A DNA stretch of 13,611 nucleotides, from the NCBI GenBank assembly GCA_002305505.1, contig DBRC01000059.1, positions 1 to 13,611 on the forward strand, read 5' to 3'. A model generated the notes under the pieces. The model had not been told where the DNA came from, made no database searches, and was given only the letters and a program-made list of their open reading frames with translations. Each line of letters opens with the position of its first letter. Position 1 is the stretch's first letter. This document shows positions 7,301-13,611 of the stretch, piece after piece. Position numbers and translations under genes: made by a program. This DNA comes from Prevotella sp. UBA1378. Its GTDB lineage: Bacteria; Bacteroidota; Bacteroidia; Bacteroidales; Bacteroidaceae.

Positions 7301-8416
7301 TTATTTCTGTAGTAAGAGGACAATCATTTGCAGCGCGAGGTCGAAGAATACGATTTTTCCGTTGGCATTCTGTCCGATGTCGCGTATTGCACGGTTGGTG
7401 ATACCGTTGATTTTCAGGATATTCCCTTCGTTGATGAATCTTGCGAAGTTGCGGGCAAAGTCTTCTTCGCGCTGCGACATATAACATAGTTCGGGCTTCC
7501 CGAAGTTGTACATAAAGTTCTCGCGTGCCATGCGCAGCAAGTATTCAAGAAAGCGTTTCTGCTTTTCGCGCCCATATCCGGCCATGGTCTCGCTCCACCG
7601 TTTCATCTCTTTTATCTTGCGCTGGTAAGCCAGTCGCATCAGCGATTGGAATAGGTCGAGAAACAGTTCGTTTTCATTCCCCGTCTCCAGTTCCTCCACG
7701 GCTTTCAGCCAGTTGCCGTTGGCAATGCGTGCCACGCGCTGTGCCATGTCTTCGCTGAGGCCGCGGCGCGTTATGAGCGCGTGTCTCATGCTGTCGTCGT
7801 CGATTTTCCTGATGTCGATGCGCTGCACGCGGCTGCGTATCGTCTCCAGCAGTTTGTCGGGCTCTTCGCATACCAGCATGAAAAGCGTTTGTATGGGCGG
7901 CTCCTCGATAAGCTTCAGCAGTTTGTTGGCACATTCTATGTTCATGCGTTCCGGCAGCCACACGATAGATACCTTATATCCACCTTGGCTCGATTTCAGG
8001 CTCAGTTTCCTGATAAGGGCGTCGCTTTCGCCGGCAGTGATGATGGCTTGTTGGTTTTCAGCCCCTATCCGTTGCATCCATTGGTCCATGGTAAAGTAGG
8101 GACCGTTCATGATGAGGTCGTGCCACTCGCGGGCGAAATCGTCCGATACGGGTTTGTGGTCGGAGCCCATCGAGGGCAGTTTGATAGTGGGGTAGGTGAA
8201 GTGCAGGTCGGGATGCTCCATCTTGGCGAGCATCGCCTTGGCGTTCGGCGACTGCTGTGTGTCGAGCAGATAGCTGGCAAAGGCCATGGCCAGTGCCATT
8301 TTTCCGCTGCCTTTCGGGCCACAGAACATCATGGCGTGGGGCAGCCGCCCCTCGTCAGCCATTTGCAGCAATCGCTGCTTGGCTTCTGCCTGTCCGATAA
8401 CGTCGTCGAATGTCAT
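7301..8416 (-). CDS. holB: DNA polymerase III delta' subunit (clamp-loader AAA+ protein)
   Basis: HolB is the delta' subunit of the clamp loader that opens and places the beta clamp during replication. The 371-residue product begins with the family start FDDVIGQAEAKQRL and has a complete Walker A loop GPKGSGK (33-39). The Walker B region reads VSIVWLPERMN (149-159), without the DE pair of an active ATPase, followed by ANKLLKLIEEPP (163-174) and an SRV version (195-197) of the family SRC motif. The four-cysteine zinc module that normally sits after the Walker A helix is missing: residues 50-75 contain no Cys although HPDLHF (68-73) is in place. The C-terminal half fits the helical delta' domain. 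The ATG at 8416 is in the expected place. It lies 31 bases after metF and 28 before ricT. A DnaX identity is unlikely because of length and the degenerate Walker B. Confidence 0.9.
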   Translation of the reverse strand: MTFDDVIGQAEAKQRLLQMADEGRLPHAMMFCGPKGSGKMALAMAFASYLLDTQQSPNAKAMLAKMEHPDLHFTYPTIKLPSMGSDHKPVSDDFAREWHDLIMNGPYFTMDQWMQRIGAENQQAIITAGESDALIRKLSLKSSQGGYKVSIVWLPERMNIECANKLLKLIEEPPIQTLFMLVCEEPDKLLETIRSRVQRIDIRKIDDDSMRHALITRRGLSEDMAQRVARIANGNWLKAVEELETGNENELFLDLFQSLMRLAYQRKIKEMKRWSETMAGYGREKQKRFLEYLLRMARENFMYNFGKPELCYMSQREEDFARNFARFINEGNILKINGITNRAIRDIGQNANGKIVFFDLALQMIVLLLQK

Positions 8417-8447
8417 TTTTTTATTGTTTCCTTTTCAGATTCTTTTT

Positions 8448-9404
8448 TTATAGTAAGCGCTTGGTTATTTCCACCACCGAGTCGACGGCCGATACCGTGT
8501 AGAAGTGGATGTTGTTGATGCCGTGCTGGTATAGCTCCTTGCATTGGGCTGTGGTCCACTCTATGCCGAGCAGTTCGGCCTCTTTGTCCGTCTTGCATTT
8601 CACGATTTCCTTTGCCAGCGGCTCGGGGATGTCGCAGTGGAATGTTTTCGGTACCATTGTCAGCTGGCTCAGTTTGGCCAGTGGTTTGATACCCGGGATG
8701 ATGGGTAGGGTGATACCCATCTGGCGCGCTTTTTCCACAAACTGAAAGTATTTCTCGTTGTCGTAGAACAGCTGTGTCACGGCATATTGTGCTCCCATCT
8801 CCTGTTTTTCTTTCAGGTGCTGCATATCCATCTCCAAGTTGGGTGCTTCCTCGTGCTTCTCGGGATAGCAGGCCACGCCGAAGTCGAACTTCTGCCCCGG
8901 GCATTTTATCGGTGTCCCGTCGGCAAAGAAACCGTCGTTAAACAGTTGCACCTGGCGTATCAGCTCGGTGGTATACCGGTGGCCGCCGGGGGTGGGGGTG
9001 AACTGTTTGTCCTCTTTCGCCTTGTCGCCGCGCAGCAGCAGCAGGTTGCTGATGCCGAGGAACTGCAAGTCGAGCAGTTCGTATTCTATATCCTCTATAG
9101 TGGCACCGCTGCAGATGATGTGCGGCTGCACGGGTATCCCGTATTTATTCTGTATGGCAGCGGCGATGGCGATGGTGCCCGGCCGGCGCCTGATGCGCTG
9201 CCGTTCGAGCAGTCCGTTGTCCAGCTGCTTGTAGATGAACTCGCTGTGATGCGTAGTGATATTGATAAACAGCGGGTTCAGTTCCTTCAGTTTGTCGATT
9301 GTCGAGAAGAGCTTTTCTGTCCCGGTTCCCTTCAGCGGGGGCAATACCTCAAAGGAAAAATGCTTGCTTCCTGTATCTTGTGTGATTAAATCTGCTACAT
9401 TCAT
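8448..9404 (-). CDS. metF: 5,10-methylenetetrahydrofolate reductase
   Basis: MetF is the FAD enzyme that reduces 5,10-methylene-tetrahydrofolate to 5-methyl-tetrahydrofolate, the methyl donor for methionine synthesis. The 318-residue product is a complete single-domain TIM barrel of bacterial length. Conserved features are FSFEVLPP with E19 (matching the catalytic Glu28 of the E. coli enzyme), NITTHH (48-53), LLLRGD with D127 (the flavin/folate-contacting aspartate), TQLFYDNEKYF with Q211, and PIIPGIKPL (234-242). The ATG at 9404 gives the standard start, and a good promoter match lies just upstream. It appears to be the first gene of the string metF-holB-ricT-gldH, joined by short gaps. No methionine riboswitch was recognised in the short leader, so regulation is unclear. 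Confidence 0.96.
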   Translation of the reverse strand: MNVADLITQDTGSKHFSFEVLPPLKGTGTEKLFSTIDKLKELNPLFINITTHHSEFIYKQLDNGLLERQRIRRRPGTIAIAAAIQNKYGIPVQPHIICSGATIEDIEYELLDLQFLGISNLLLLRGDKAKEDKQFTPTPGGHRYTTELIRQVQLFNDGFFADGTPIKCPGQKFDFGVACYPEKHEEAPNLEMDMQHLKEKQEMGAQYAVTQLFYDNEKYFQFVEKARQMGITLPIIPGIKPLAKLSQLTMVPKTFHCDIPEPLAKEIVKCKTDKEAELLGIEWTTAQCKELYQHGINNIHFYTVSAVDSVVEITKRLL

Positions 9405-9430
9405 TGTTCGTGTATCTGCACATTACGCTG

Positions 9431-9462
9431 CAAAAATACGAAAAATCACTGTAAAAAGCGAA
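9431..9462 (-). promoter_or_regulatory. Bacteroides-type promoter before metF
   Basis: On the - strand a perfect -7 match TAnnTTTG (TATTTTTG, + strand 9431-9438) is preceded, after 20 bases, by TTCG (+ strand 9459-9462), three of four bases of the -33 TTTG. Transcription would start near 9424, giving a leader of about 20 bases before the metF ATG. Placement and spacing fit the housekeeping sigma factor of Bacteroidota. It would drive metF and probably holB, ricT and gldH. Confidence 0.6.
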
Positions 9463-9576
9463 CAATTTGCCGAAAATTTACTGCCGGTGACTATCCGTGT
9501 CTGCCTGCTTTTCTTTGTTGCCGCAATACTTCATAGGCGCATTCCCAGTTTTAATGCCCGTCGGGACAGGGCGGAA

Positions 9577-9927
9577 TCAAATATACTTGGCAATCATCTT
9601 CATGCAGCTTTCACCGCTCACCGGTTTCGCGAGGAAATCGTTGCAACCGGCTTGCAGTGCCTGCTCGCGGTCGCTGTCGAACGCATTGGCCGTCAGTGCC
9701 ACGATAGGTAATGCGGGGTATAGGGACTTGATTTTCGACGTTGCCTCCAATCCGTCCATAATGGGCATCTTTATGTCCATCAGCACCAAGTCGATACCGC
9801 CCTTATTCACTATATCTATAGCCTCAATCCCGTTCTCCGCGCGCACCAACCGGTAATCGCGCTTCAGGATATAAGTCATCAGCATGTAATTGCTGTCGTT
9901 ATCTTCTGCAATAAGTATTGTTTTCAT
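9577..9927 (-). CDS. Stand-alone response-regulator receiver (CheY-like) protein
   Basis: The 116-residue product is one complete receiver domain with no output domain. The acidic pair E8-D9, phospho-acceptor D51 (LVLMD51IKMPIMDG), switch threonine T79 (ALTAN) and K101 (AKP) are all in place, so it should accept phosphate from a histidine kinase. The sequence style (NDSNYMLM, MDGLEAT) is that of receiver modules of hybrid kinases. It could be a phosphate shuttle or sink, or a diguanylate-free regulator acting by protein contact; no partner is visible. The ATG at 9927 is 22 bases after the stop of the sugar transporter, so the two are probably co-transcribed, although a functional tie is only inferred. 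A 172-base gap separates it from metF. The domain call is very secure; the role is unknown. Confidence 0.92.
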   Translation of the reverse strand: MKTILIAEDNDSNYMLMTYILKRDYRLVRAENGIEAIDIVNKGGIDLVLMDIKMPIMDGLEATSKIKSLYPALPIVALTANAFDSDREQALQAGCNDFLAKPVSGESCMKMIAKYI

Positions 9928-9949
9928 AAGATGATATGCGTTTTGTTTA

Positions 9950-11407
9950 TTATTCCTTTTTCCATAGCTTGCTCATGTCCTCCAGCGTCTTACCCTTTGT
10001 TTCCGGCACGAGCCGCCATACGAAGACAGCCGCAACAACGCAGATGATGCCGTAAAGGCTGTAGGTGAACCAATGGCCGAAATGCTCATCGCCTCCCAAC
10101 TGCATGTTGAACATCGGCACGAACGTAGAACTGACAATCCAGTTGAATATCCACTGGAAAGCCACGGCAATGGCCACGGCAGCACCGCGTATCGTATTGG
10201 GGAATATCTCGGAAATAAGCACCCAGCAAATCGGCCCCCACGACATCATGAAAGCGGCGCTGTAAACCATTATCGAGAGCATGCAGGCTATGGAGAGCGA
10301 CGGGCTGCCGAAGGTGACGGCCACGCCGAAAGCTCCTGCCGCCATGCCGATACTGCCGGTAATGAGCAGCGGCTTGCGCCCCCACCGCTCTACGGTGAAG
10401 ATGGCCACGAGGGTGAAGAGGATATTCACCACGCCCATCACCACGGTGTTCACCATCGGATTGGTCATGCCCATGTCGCCGAAGATGCGCGGTGCATAAT
10501 AGAGCACGGCATTGATACCGACAGCCTGCTGGAACACGCTGAGCATGATGCCTACGAAGATGACCAGCCACCCGTAGGTAAACACCCTCTCGGTCCTCTC
10601 GGTAATCGTATTCTTGATGTCGTCGAGGATGGCTCTTCCCGCCGCCGTCCCGTTGATTTTCTGCAAGATGGCCAGCGCCTTAGTATCGCGCCCGGCCATA
10701 ACGAGGTAGCGCGGCGTTTCGGGCACGAAGCAGATGAGCAGGGCGAAAAGACCGGCAGGGACGGCCTCCGAACCGAACATGTAGCGCCAGCCGGTAGAGA
10801 TGGCCCATGCAGCCTCGTCGGGATTCAGGATCTTGAGCGATTCGACGATGGGATTCACGTTCTGCCCCAAGATGATAAAATTGACGAAATAAACAACCAG
10901 CTGGCCGAAGATGATGGCAAACTGGTTCCAGCTGACGAGCGTACCGCGGATATTCGACGGAGCCACCTCGGCGATATACATCGGGCAGATAGCAGAAGCC
11001 AAGCCTACGCCGATACCGCCGATAATGCGGTATATATTGAATGTAACGAGAAGCGGAAAAGACGGGATGCCATGCTCGAACAGCATAAATTCGGGCTCCA
11101 TCGACCCTAAGGCCGAAATGAAGAACAGGATACCGGCGACGGTAAGCGAGTTCTTACGGCCTAAGTTGCTGGCCAAAAAGCCCGATACGGCACTACCGAT
11201 GATACAGCCGATAAGCGCGCTGGCACAGGTGAAACCGTGCCACGCATCGGTATACGTAAAGTCGCCCGCACCCAAGAAGAATGCCTGCAATCCTTTTTCC
11301 GCGCCGGAAATCACAGCCGTATCGTAACCAAAGAGTAAACCGCCCAATATGGCGACCATCACAATTGAAATAAGGTAGGCTCTGCTACCTTTCTGATTTT
11401 GTTCCAT
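9950..11407 (-). CDS. XylE-type sugar:proton symporter (MFS sugar porter family)
   Basis: This is a 485-residue inner-membrane sugar porter with 12 expected helices. Sugar-porter motifs are present: GGLLFGYDTAVISGA (22-36) with D29, GRK (83-85), PMYIAEVAPSNIRG (142-155), PETPRYLV (229-236), FQQAVGINAVLYYAP (292-306), ERWGRKPLL (340-348) and a PETKGKTLED end. Compared from memory with E. coli XylE, the proton-coupling Asp27 and the xylose contacts Gln168, Gln288, Gln289, Asn294, Trp392, Gln415 and Trp416 match D29, Q169, Q293, Q294, N299, W395, Q418 and W419. The substrate is therefore likely D-xylose or a close sugar such as L-arabinose or glucose; family members cannot be separated by eye. 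It diverges from the GH51 arabinofuranosidase gene, which favours a pentose, and is followed by a receiver gene. Confidence 0.93.
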   Translation of the reverse strand: MEQNQKGSRAYLISIVMVAILGGLLFGYDTAVISGAEKGLQAFFLGAGDFTYTDAWHGFTCASALIGCIIGSAVSGFLASNLGRKNSLTVAGILFFISALGSMEPEFMLFEHGIPSFPLLVTFNIYRIIGGIGVGLASAICPMYIAEVAPSNIRGTLVSWNQFAIIFGQLVVYFVNFIILGQNVNPIVESLKILNPDEAAWAISTGWRYMFGSEAVPAGLFALLICFVPETPRYLVMAGRDTKALAILQKINGTAAGRAILDDIKNTITERTERVFTYGWLVIFVGIMLSVFQQAVGINAVLYYAPRIFGDMGMTNPMVNTVVMGVVNILFTLVAIFTVERWGRKPLLITGSIGMAAGAFGVAVTFGSPSLSIACMLSIMVYSAAFMMSWGPICWVLISEIFPNTIRGAAVAIAVAFQWIFNWIVSSTFVPMFNMQLGGDEHFGHWFTYSLYGIICVVAAVFVWRLVPETKGKTLEDMSKLWKKE

Positions 11408-11590
11408 TCCTTATTAGATTTCGTGTATTTATTTTTTATGAATAATACGTTCAACAAAGCTTTTTCCCTGTTTTTGTGCTCCACGCTAAGTCGAATTACG
11501 GCAAATGTAATACTTTTCAAGTAAATTCTTTGCTATTCAGCAACTTTTTAACTAATTTTGTCGGGGAAATACCAAATAACAGAAATTACG
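11408..11590. promoter_or_regulatory. Divergent regulatory region between sugar transporter and GH51 gene
   Basis: This 183-base A/T-rich gap separates two divergent genes. It holds the GH51 promoter (see separate entry). For the transporter (- strand) the best -7 match is TACATTTG (+ strand 11502-11509), but no -33 box is seen at the right distance. The -7 match lies within the inverted repeat ATTAC-N7-GTAAT (11495-11511), which could be an operator. No regulator gene is visible in the window. Confidence 0.4.
11529..11560 (+). promoter_or_regulatory. Bacteroides-type promoter for the GH51 gene
   Basis: A perfect -33 box TTTG (11529-11532), a 20-base spacer and a perfect -7 box TAATTTTG (11553-11560, consensus TAnnTTTG) lie 31 bases before the ATG at 11591. 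Transcription would begin near 11566 and give a leader of about 25 bases. The -7 box overlaps the upstream TTG at 11558, which shows that this TTG cannot be the true start. Confidence 0.72.
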
Positions 11591-13570
11591 ATGAATATTA
11601 AACTTCTAACTTGTGCATTCGCGTTGTTTACAACAATGAATGCCATGGCACAGACACATGTCATGGACATCAAGACAACGAAAGCCGGTGTCGCCGTACA
11701 ACCGACCATGTACGGGCTGTTTTTCGAGGACATCAATTATGCTGCCGACGGCGGACTTTACGGCGAACTGGTAAAAAACCGCTCGTTCGAGTTCCCCCAG
11801 CCGTTCATGGGGTGGCAGACCTTCGGTAGCGTGGAGCTGAAAAGCGACGGCCCCTTTGAGCGTTGCCCCCATTACGTCAGGCTCAGTCATCCCGGCCATA
11901 GCGACCGCCGTTCGGGCTTGGCAAACGAAGGCTACTTCGGCATCGGCGTAAGGAAAGGCGAAGACTACCGCTTCACTGTATGGGCACGCGCCCTCAAAGG
12001 GGAAGCCGGTTTCAAGGTGCAGCTCATCGACCCGAAATCAATGGGCGAACGCCAGGAATTTGCTAACGTAAACGTGAATGTCACGTCGGGCGAATGGAAA
12101 CAATACGAGGTGGTGCTGAGGTCGGACCGCACAATGGAGAAGGCGCAGTTGCGCATCTTCTTCACCGGCAAGAATCCCGTCGACTTGGAACATATCTCGC
12201 TCTTCCCCGTGAATACGTTCAAGAACCGTAAGAACGGCCTGCGCCGCGACATAGCACAAGCACTGGCCGACGCACATCCCGGTGTGTTCCGCTTCCCCGG
12301 CGGCTGCATCGTGGAAGGGGTCGACCTGGAGACCCGCTATCAGTGGAAGAACTCCATCGGGCCGGTGGAAAACCGTCCGCTCAACGAGAACCGCTGGGAA
12401 TATACATTCGAGCACCGTTTCTTTCCCGATTATTTCCAAAGCTACGGATTGGGATTCTACGAGTATTTCCTGCTGTCGGAAGACATCGGTGCCGAACCGC
12501 TTCCGGTGCTCAACGTGGGCATGGCCTGCCAGTTCCAGAACCACAACACGGAGAAGGCGCATGTGCCTTACGACGAGCTGCAGCCATACATACAGGACTG
12601 CCTCGACCTCATCGAGTTTGCCAATGGCGATGTGAACAGCGAATGGGGCAGGAAGCGTGCCGAGATGGGGCATCCCGAACCGTTCAACCTGAAGATGATA
12701 GGTGTGGGCAACGAGCAGTGGGATACCTTATATTATAAGCGTCTCGAACCTTTCGTAAAGGCGATACGGGCAAAATATCCGAAGATAAGGATTATAGGCA
12801 CCAGCGGTCCCGACAGCGAGGGCAGGATGTTCGAAGAGGGATGGAAAGACATGAAGCGCCAGAAGGCCGATTTGGTAGACGAGCATTTCTACCGCAATGA
12901 GCAGTGGTTCCTCTCGCACGGCCTGCGCTACGACTCGTACGACCGTAAAGGCCCGAAGGTGTTCGCCGGCGAGTATGCCTGCCACGGCAAGGGGAAAAAG
13001 TGGAACCACTATGAGACCAGTATCCTTGAAGCGGCCCTGATGACCGGTTTCGAGCGCAATGCCGATGTGGTATGGATGACGGCCTATGCTCCGTTGCTGG
13101 CGCACGTAGAGGGATGGCAATGGCGTCCGGACCTTATTTGGTTCGACAATACGCGTATGTTCAAGTCGGTAAGCTATTACGTGCAGCAGATGTACGCCAT
13201 GAACAAGGGTACCAACGTATTACCGCTCACGATGGCCGGAAAGCCCGTGGCCGGACAGGAGGGACAAGACGGTCTCTTCGCCAGTGCCGTATGGGACAAG
13301 GATACAAAGACGGTAATTGTGAAGGTAGCCAACACCAGTAAGACGGCACAGAGCATCCAGCTGAACCTGCAAGGCATCAAGGGTGCGCCTACGGCCGGAA
13401 CCATCACCTTGGCACACCATGAGATGGATGCCGAGAACACGCTCGACCAACCCGAACGCATTGTTCCGAAACAGGGTAGCATACAGTGTGAGGCCGGCAA
13501 AAAGAACGCCCTTCTCAACGACGAACTGCCCGCCATGTCGTTCCGGCTGTACAAGATTGTAAAGGAGTGA
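11591..13570 (+). CDS. Secreted GH51 alpha-L-arabinofuranosidase
   Basis: GH51 enzymes remove alpha-L-arabinofuranosyl groups from arabinoxylan, arabinan and their oligosaccharides with retention of configuration. The 659-residue product starts with a type I signal peptide (hydrophobic stretch ending AMA at residue 20, mature start at Gln21), so it acts in the periplasm or outside; no lipobox is seen. Next come the family start MYGLFFEDINYAADGGLYGE (40-59), a carbohydrate-binding-like beta domain (about 105-210), and the catalytic barrel with FRFPGGCIVEG (233-243). The acid/base is E375 in VGNEQW and the nucleophile E461 in FAGEYA. A C-terminal beta domain closes the protein. The ATG at 11591 is chosen over a TTG at 11558, which lies in the promoter. 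The gene diverges from a pentose-type transporter. No SusC/SusD pair is in view. Confidence 0.94.
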   Translation: MNIKLLTCAFALFTTMNAMAQTHVMDIKTTKAGVAVQPTMYGLFFEDINYAADGGLYGELVKNRSFEFPQPFMGWQTFGSVELKSDGPFERCPHYVRLSHPGHSDRRSGLANEGYFGIGVRKGEDYRFTVWARALKGEAGFKVQLIDPKSMGERQEFANVNVNVTSGEWKQYEVVLRSDRTMEKAQLRIFFTGKNPVDLEHISLFPVNTFKNRKNGLRRDIAQALADAHPGVFRFPGGCIVEGVDLETRYQWKNSIGPVENRPLNENRWEYTFEHRFFPDYFQSYGLGFYEYFLLSEDIGAEPLPVLNVGMACQFQNHNTEKAHVPYDELQPYIQDCLDLIEFANGDVNSEWGRKRAEMGHPEPFNLKMIGVGNEQWDTLYYKRLEPFVKAIRAKYPKIRIIGTSGPDSEGRMFEEGWKDMKRQKADLVDEHFYRNEQWFLSHGLRYDSYDRKGPKVFAGEYACHGKGKKWNHYETSILEAALMTGFERNADVVWMTAYAPLLAHVEGWQWRPDLIWFDNTRMFKSVSYYVQQMYAMNKGTNVLPLTMAGKPVAGQEGQDGLFASAVWDKDTKTVIVKVANTSKTAQSIQLNLQGIKGAPTAGTITLAHHEMDAENTLDQPERIVPKQGSIQCEAGKKNALLNDELPAMSFRLYKIVKE

Positions 13571-13611
13571 TTGCTTGATTAGGGATGTCTTGTGTTTTGG
13601 ATTAGGGATTA
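13571..13611. other. Intergenic tail with a short direct repeat
   Basis: The last 41 bases hold no gene. The 10-base word GATTAGGGAT occurs at 13577-13586 and 13600-13609, 23 bases apart. The stretch is G/T rich and may be the start of a longer intergenic repeat cut off by the window edge. Confidence 0.4.

Noticed and set aside
7273..7323. Extension of ricT to a TTG start at 7323
   Set aside because: It needs a rare start codon, overlaps holB and adds residues without RicT similarity; the ATG at 7272 directly precedes the conserved Cys cluster.
8413..8904. 163-residue open frame overlapping metF on the same strand
   Set aside because: Different frame inside metF, Arg/Gly-rich, no domain; metF is complete and well conserved in its own frame.
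9556..9572. Possible terminator after the receiver gene (GCCC and GGGC arms)
   Set aside because: The stem is only four base pairs with a nine-base loop and no T-run follows on the - strand; too weak to call.
10073..11110. 345-residue open frame on the + strand opposite the sugar transporter
   Set aside because: Rich in His, Asp, Arg and Gly with no recognisable domain; the opposite strand encodes a complete MFS transporter with all family motifs.
11558..11590. Start of the GH51 protein at the TTG at 11558
   Set aside because: The TTG lies in the -7 promoter box and upstream of the expected transcription start; the ATG at 11591 gives a clean signal peptide.

Overview
The window looks like chromosomal DNA of a member of the Bacteroidota, most likely order Bacteroidales. 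The reasons are a GldH lipoprotein gene, a Bacteroidota-type PSP1/RicT gene next to holB, two upstream sites that fit the Bacteroides promoter (TTTG, about 20 bases, TAnnTTTG), and no convincing Shine-Dalgarno sequences before most starts. Base composition is roughly balanced (estimated by eye). The genus cannot be fixed from the sequence alone; a gut or oral Bacteroidaceae/Prevotellaceae-like organism would fit.

Left part (2-5412, + strand): the cell-elongation (rod complex) cluster in the order mreB (3' part only), mreC, mreD, mrdA (PBP2), rodA. Spacing tightens along the cluster: a 104-base gap with a repeat/hairpin after mreB, 39 bases between mreC and mreD, a 4-base overlap of mreD with mrdA, and a 20-base overlap of mrdA with rodA. 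The products are an actin-like scaffold, its membrane partners, and the paired transpeptidase and glycosyltransferase that build side-wall peptidoglycan.

Middle part (5415-9404, - strand, transcribed right to left): metF, holB, ricT (PSP1), gldH. This is a compact gene string that runs convergently into rodA with only 2 bases between the two stop codons. A good promoter match lies just before metF. The holB-ricT pair is also neighbours in Bacillus subtilis, so this is old synteny. The ricT product carries a long Arg/Asn/Gln/Glu-rich low-complexity tail built on short tandem DNA repeats, and the HolB product lacks the usual zinc-binding cysteines.

Right part (9577-13570): a sugar module. A XylE-type sugar/proton symporter and, 22 bases downstream, a stand-alone response-regulator receiver protein are on the - strand. 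A secreted GH51 alpha-L-arabinofuranosidase is on the + strand. The two sides diverge from a 183-base intergenic region holding a near-perfect promoter for the GH51 gene and a small inverted repeat. Together they suggest release of arabinose from arabinoxylan/arabinan side chains followed by pentose uptake, although no SusC/SusD pair is in view.

No tRNA, rRNA, CRISPR array, transposon, integron or phage gene was seen. I did not find a clearly new system. The points that most deserve a second look are the RicT tail, the Cys/His cluster in PBP2, the zinc-less HolB, the enlarged RodA and the orphan receiver next to a sugar transporter. No gene-free stretch exceeds 300 bases.
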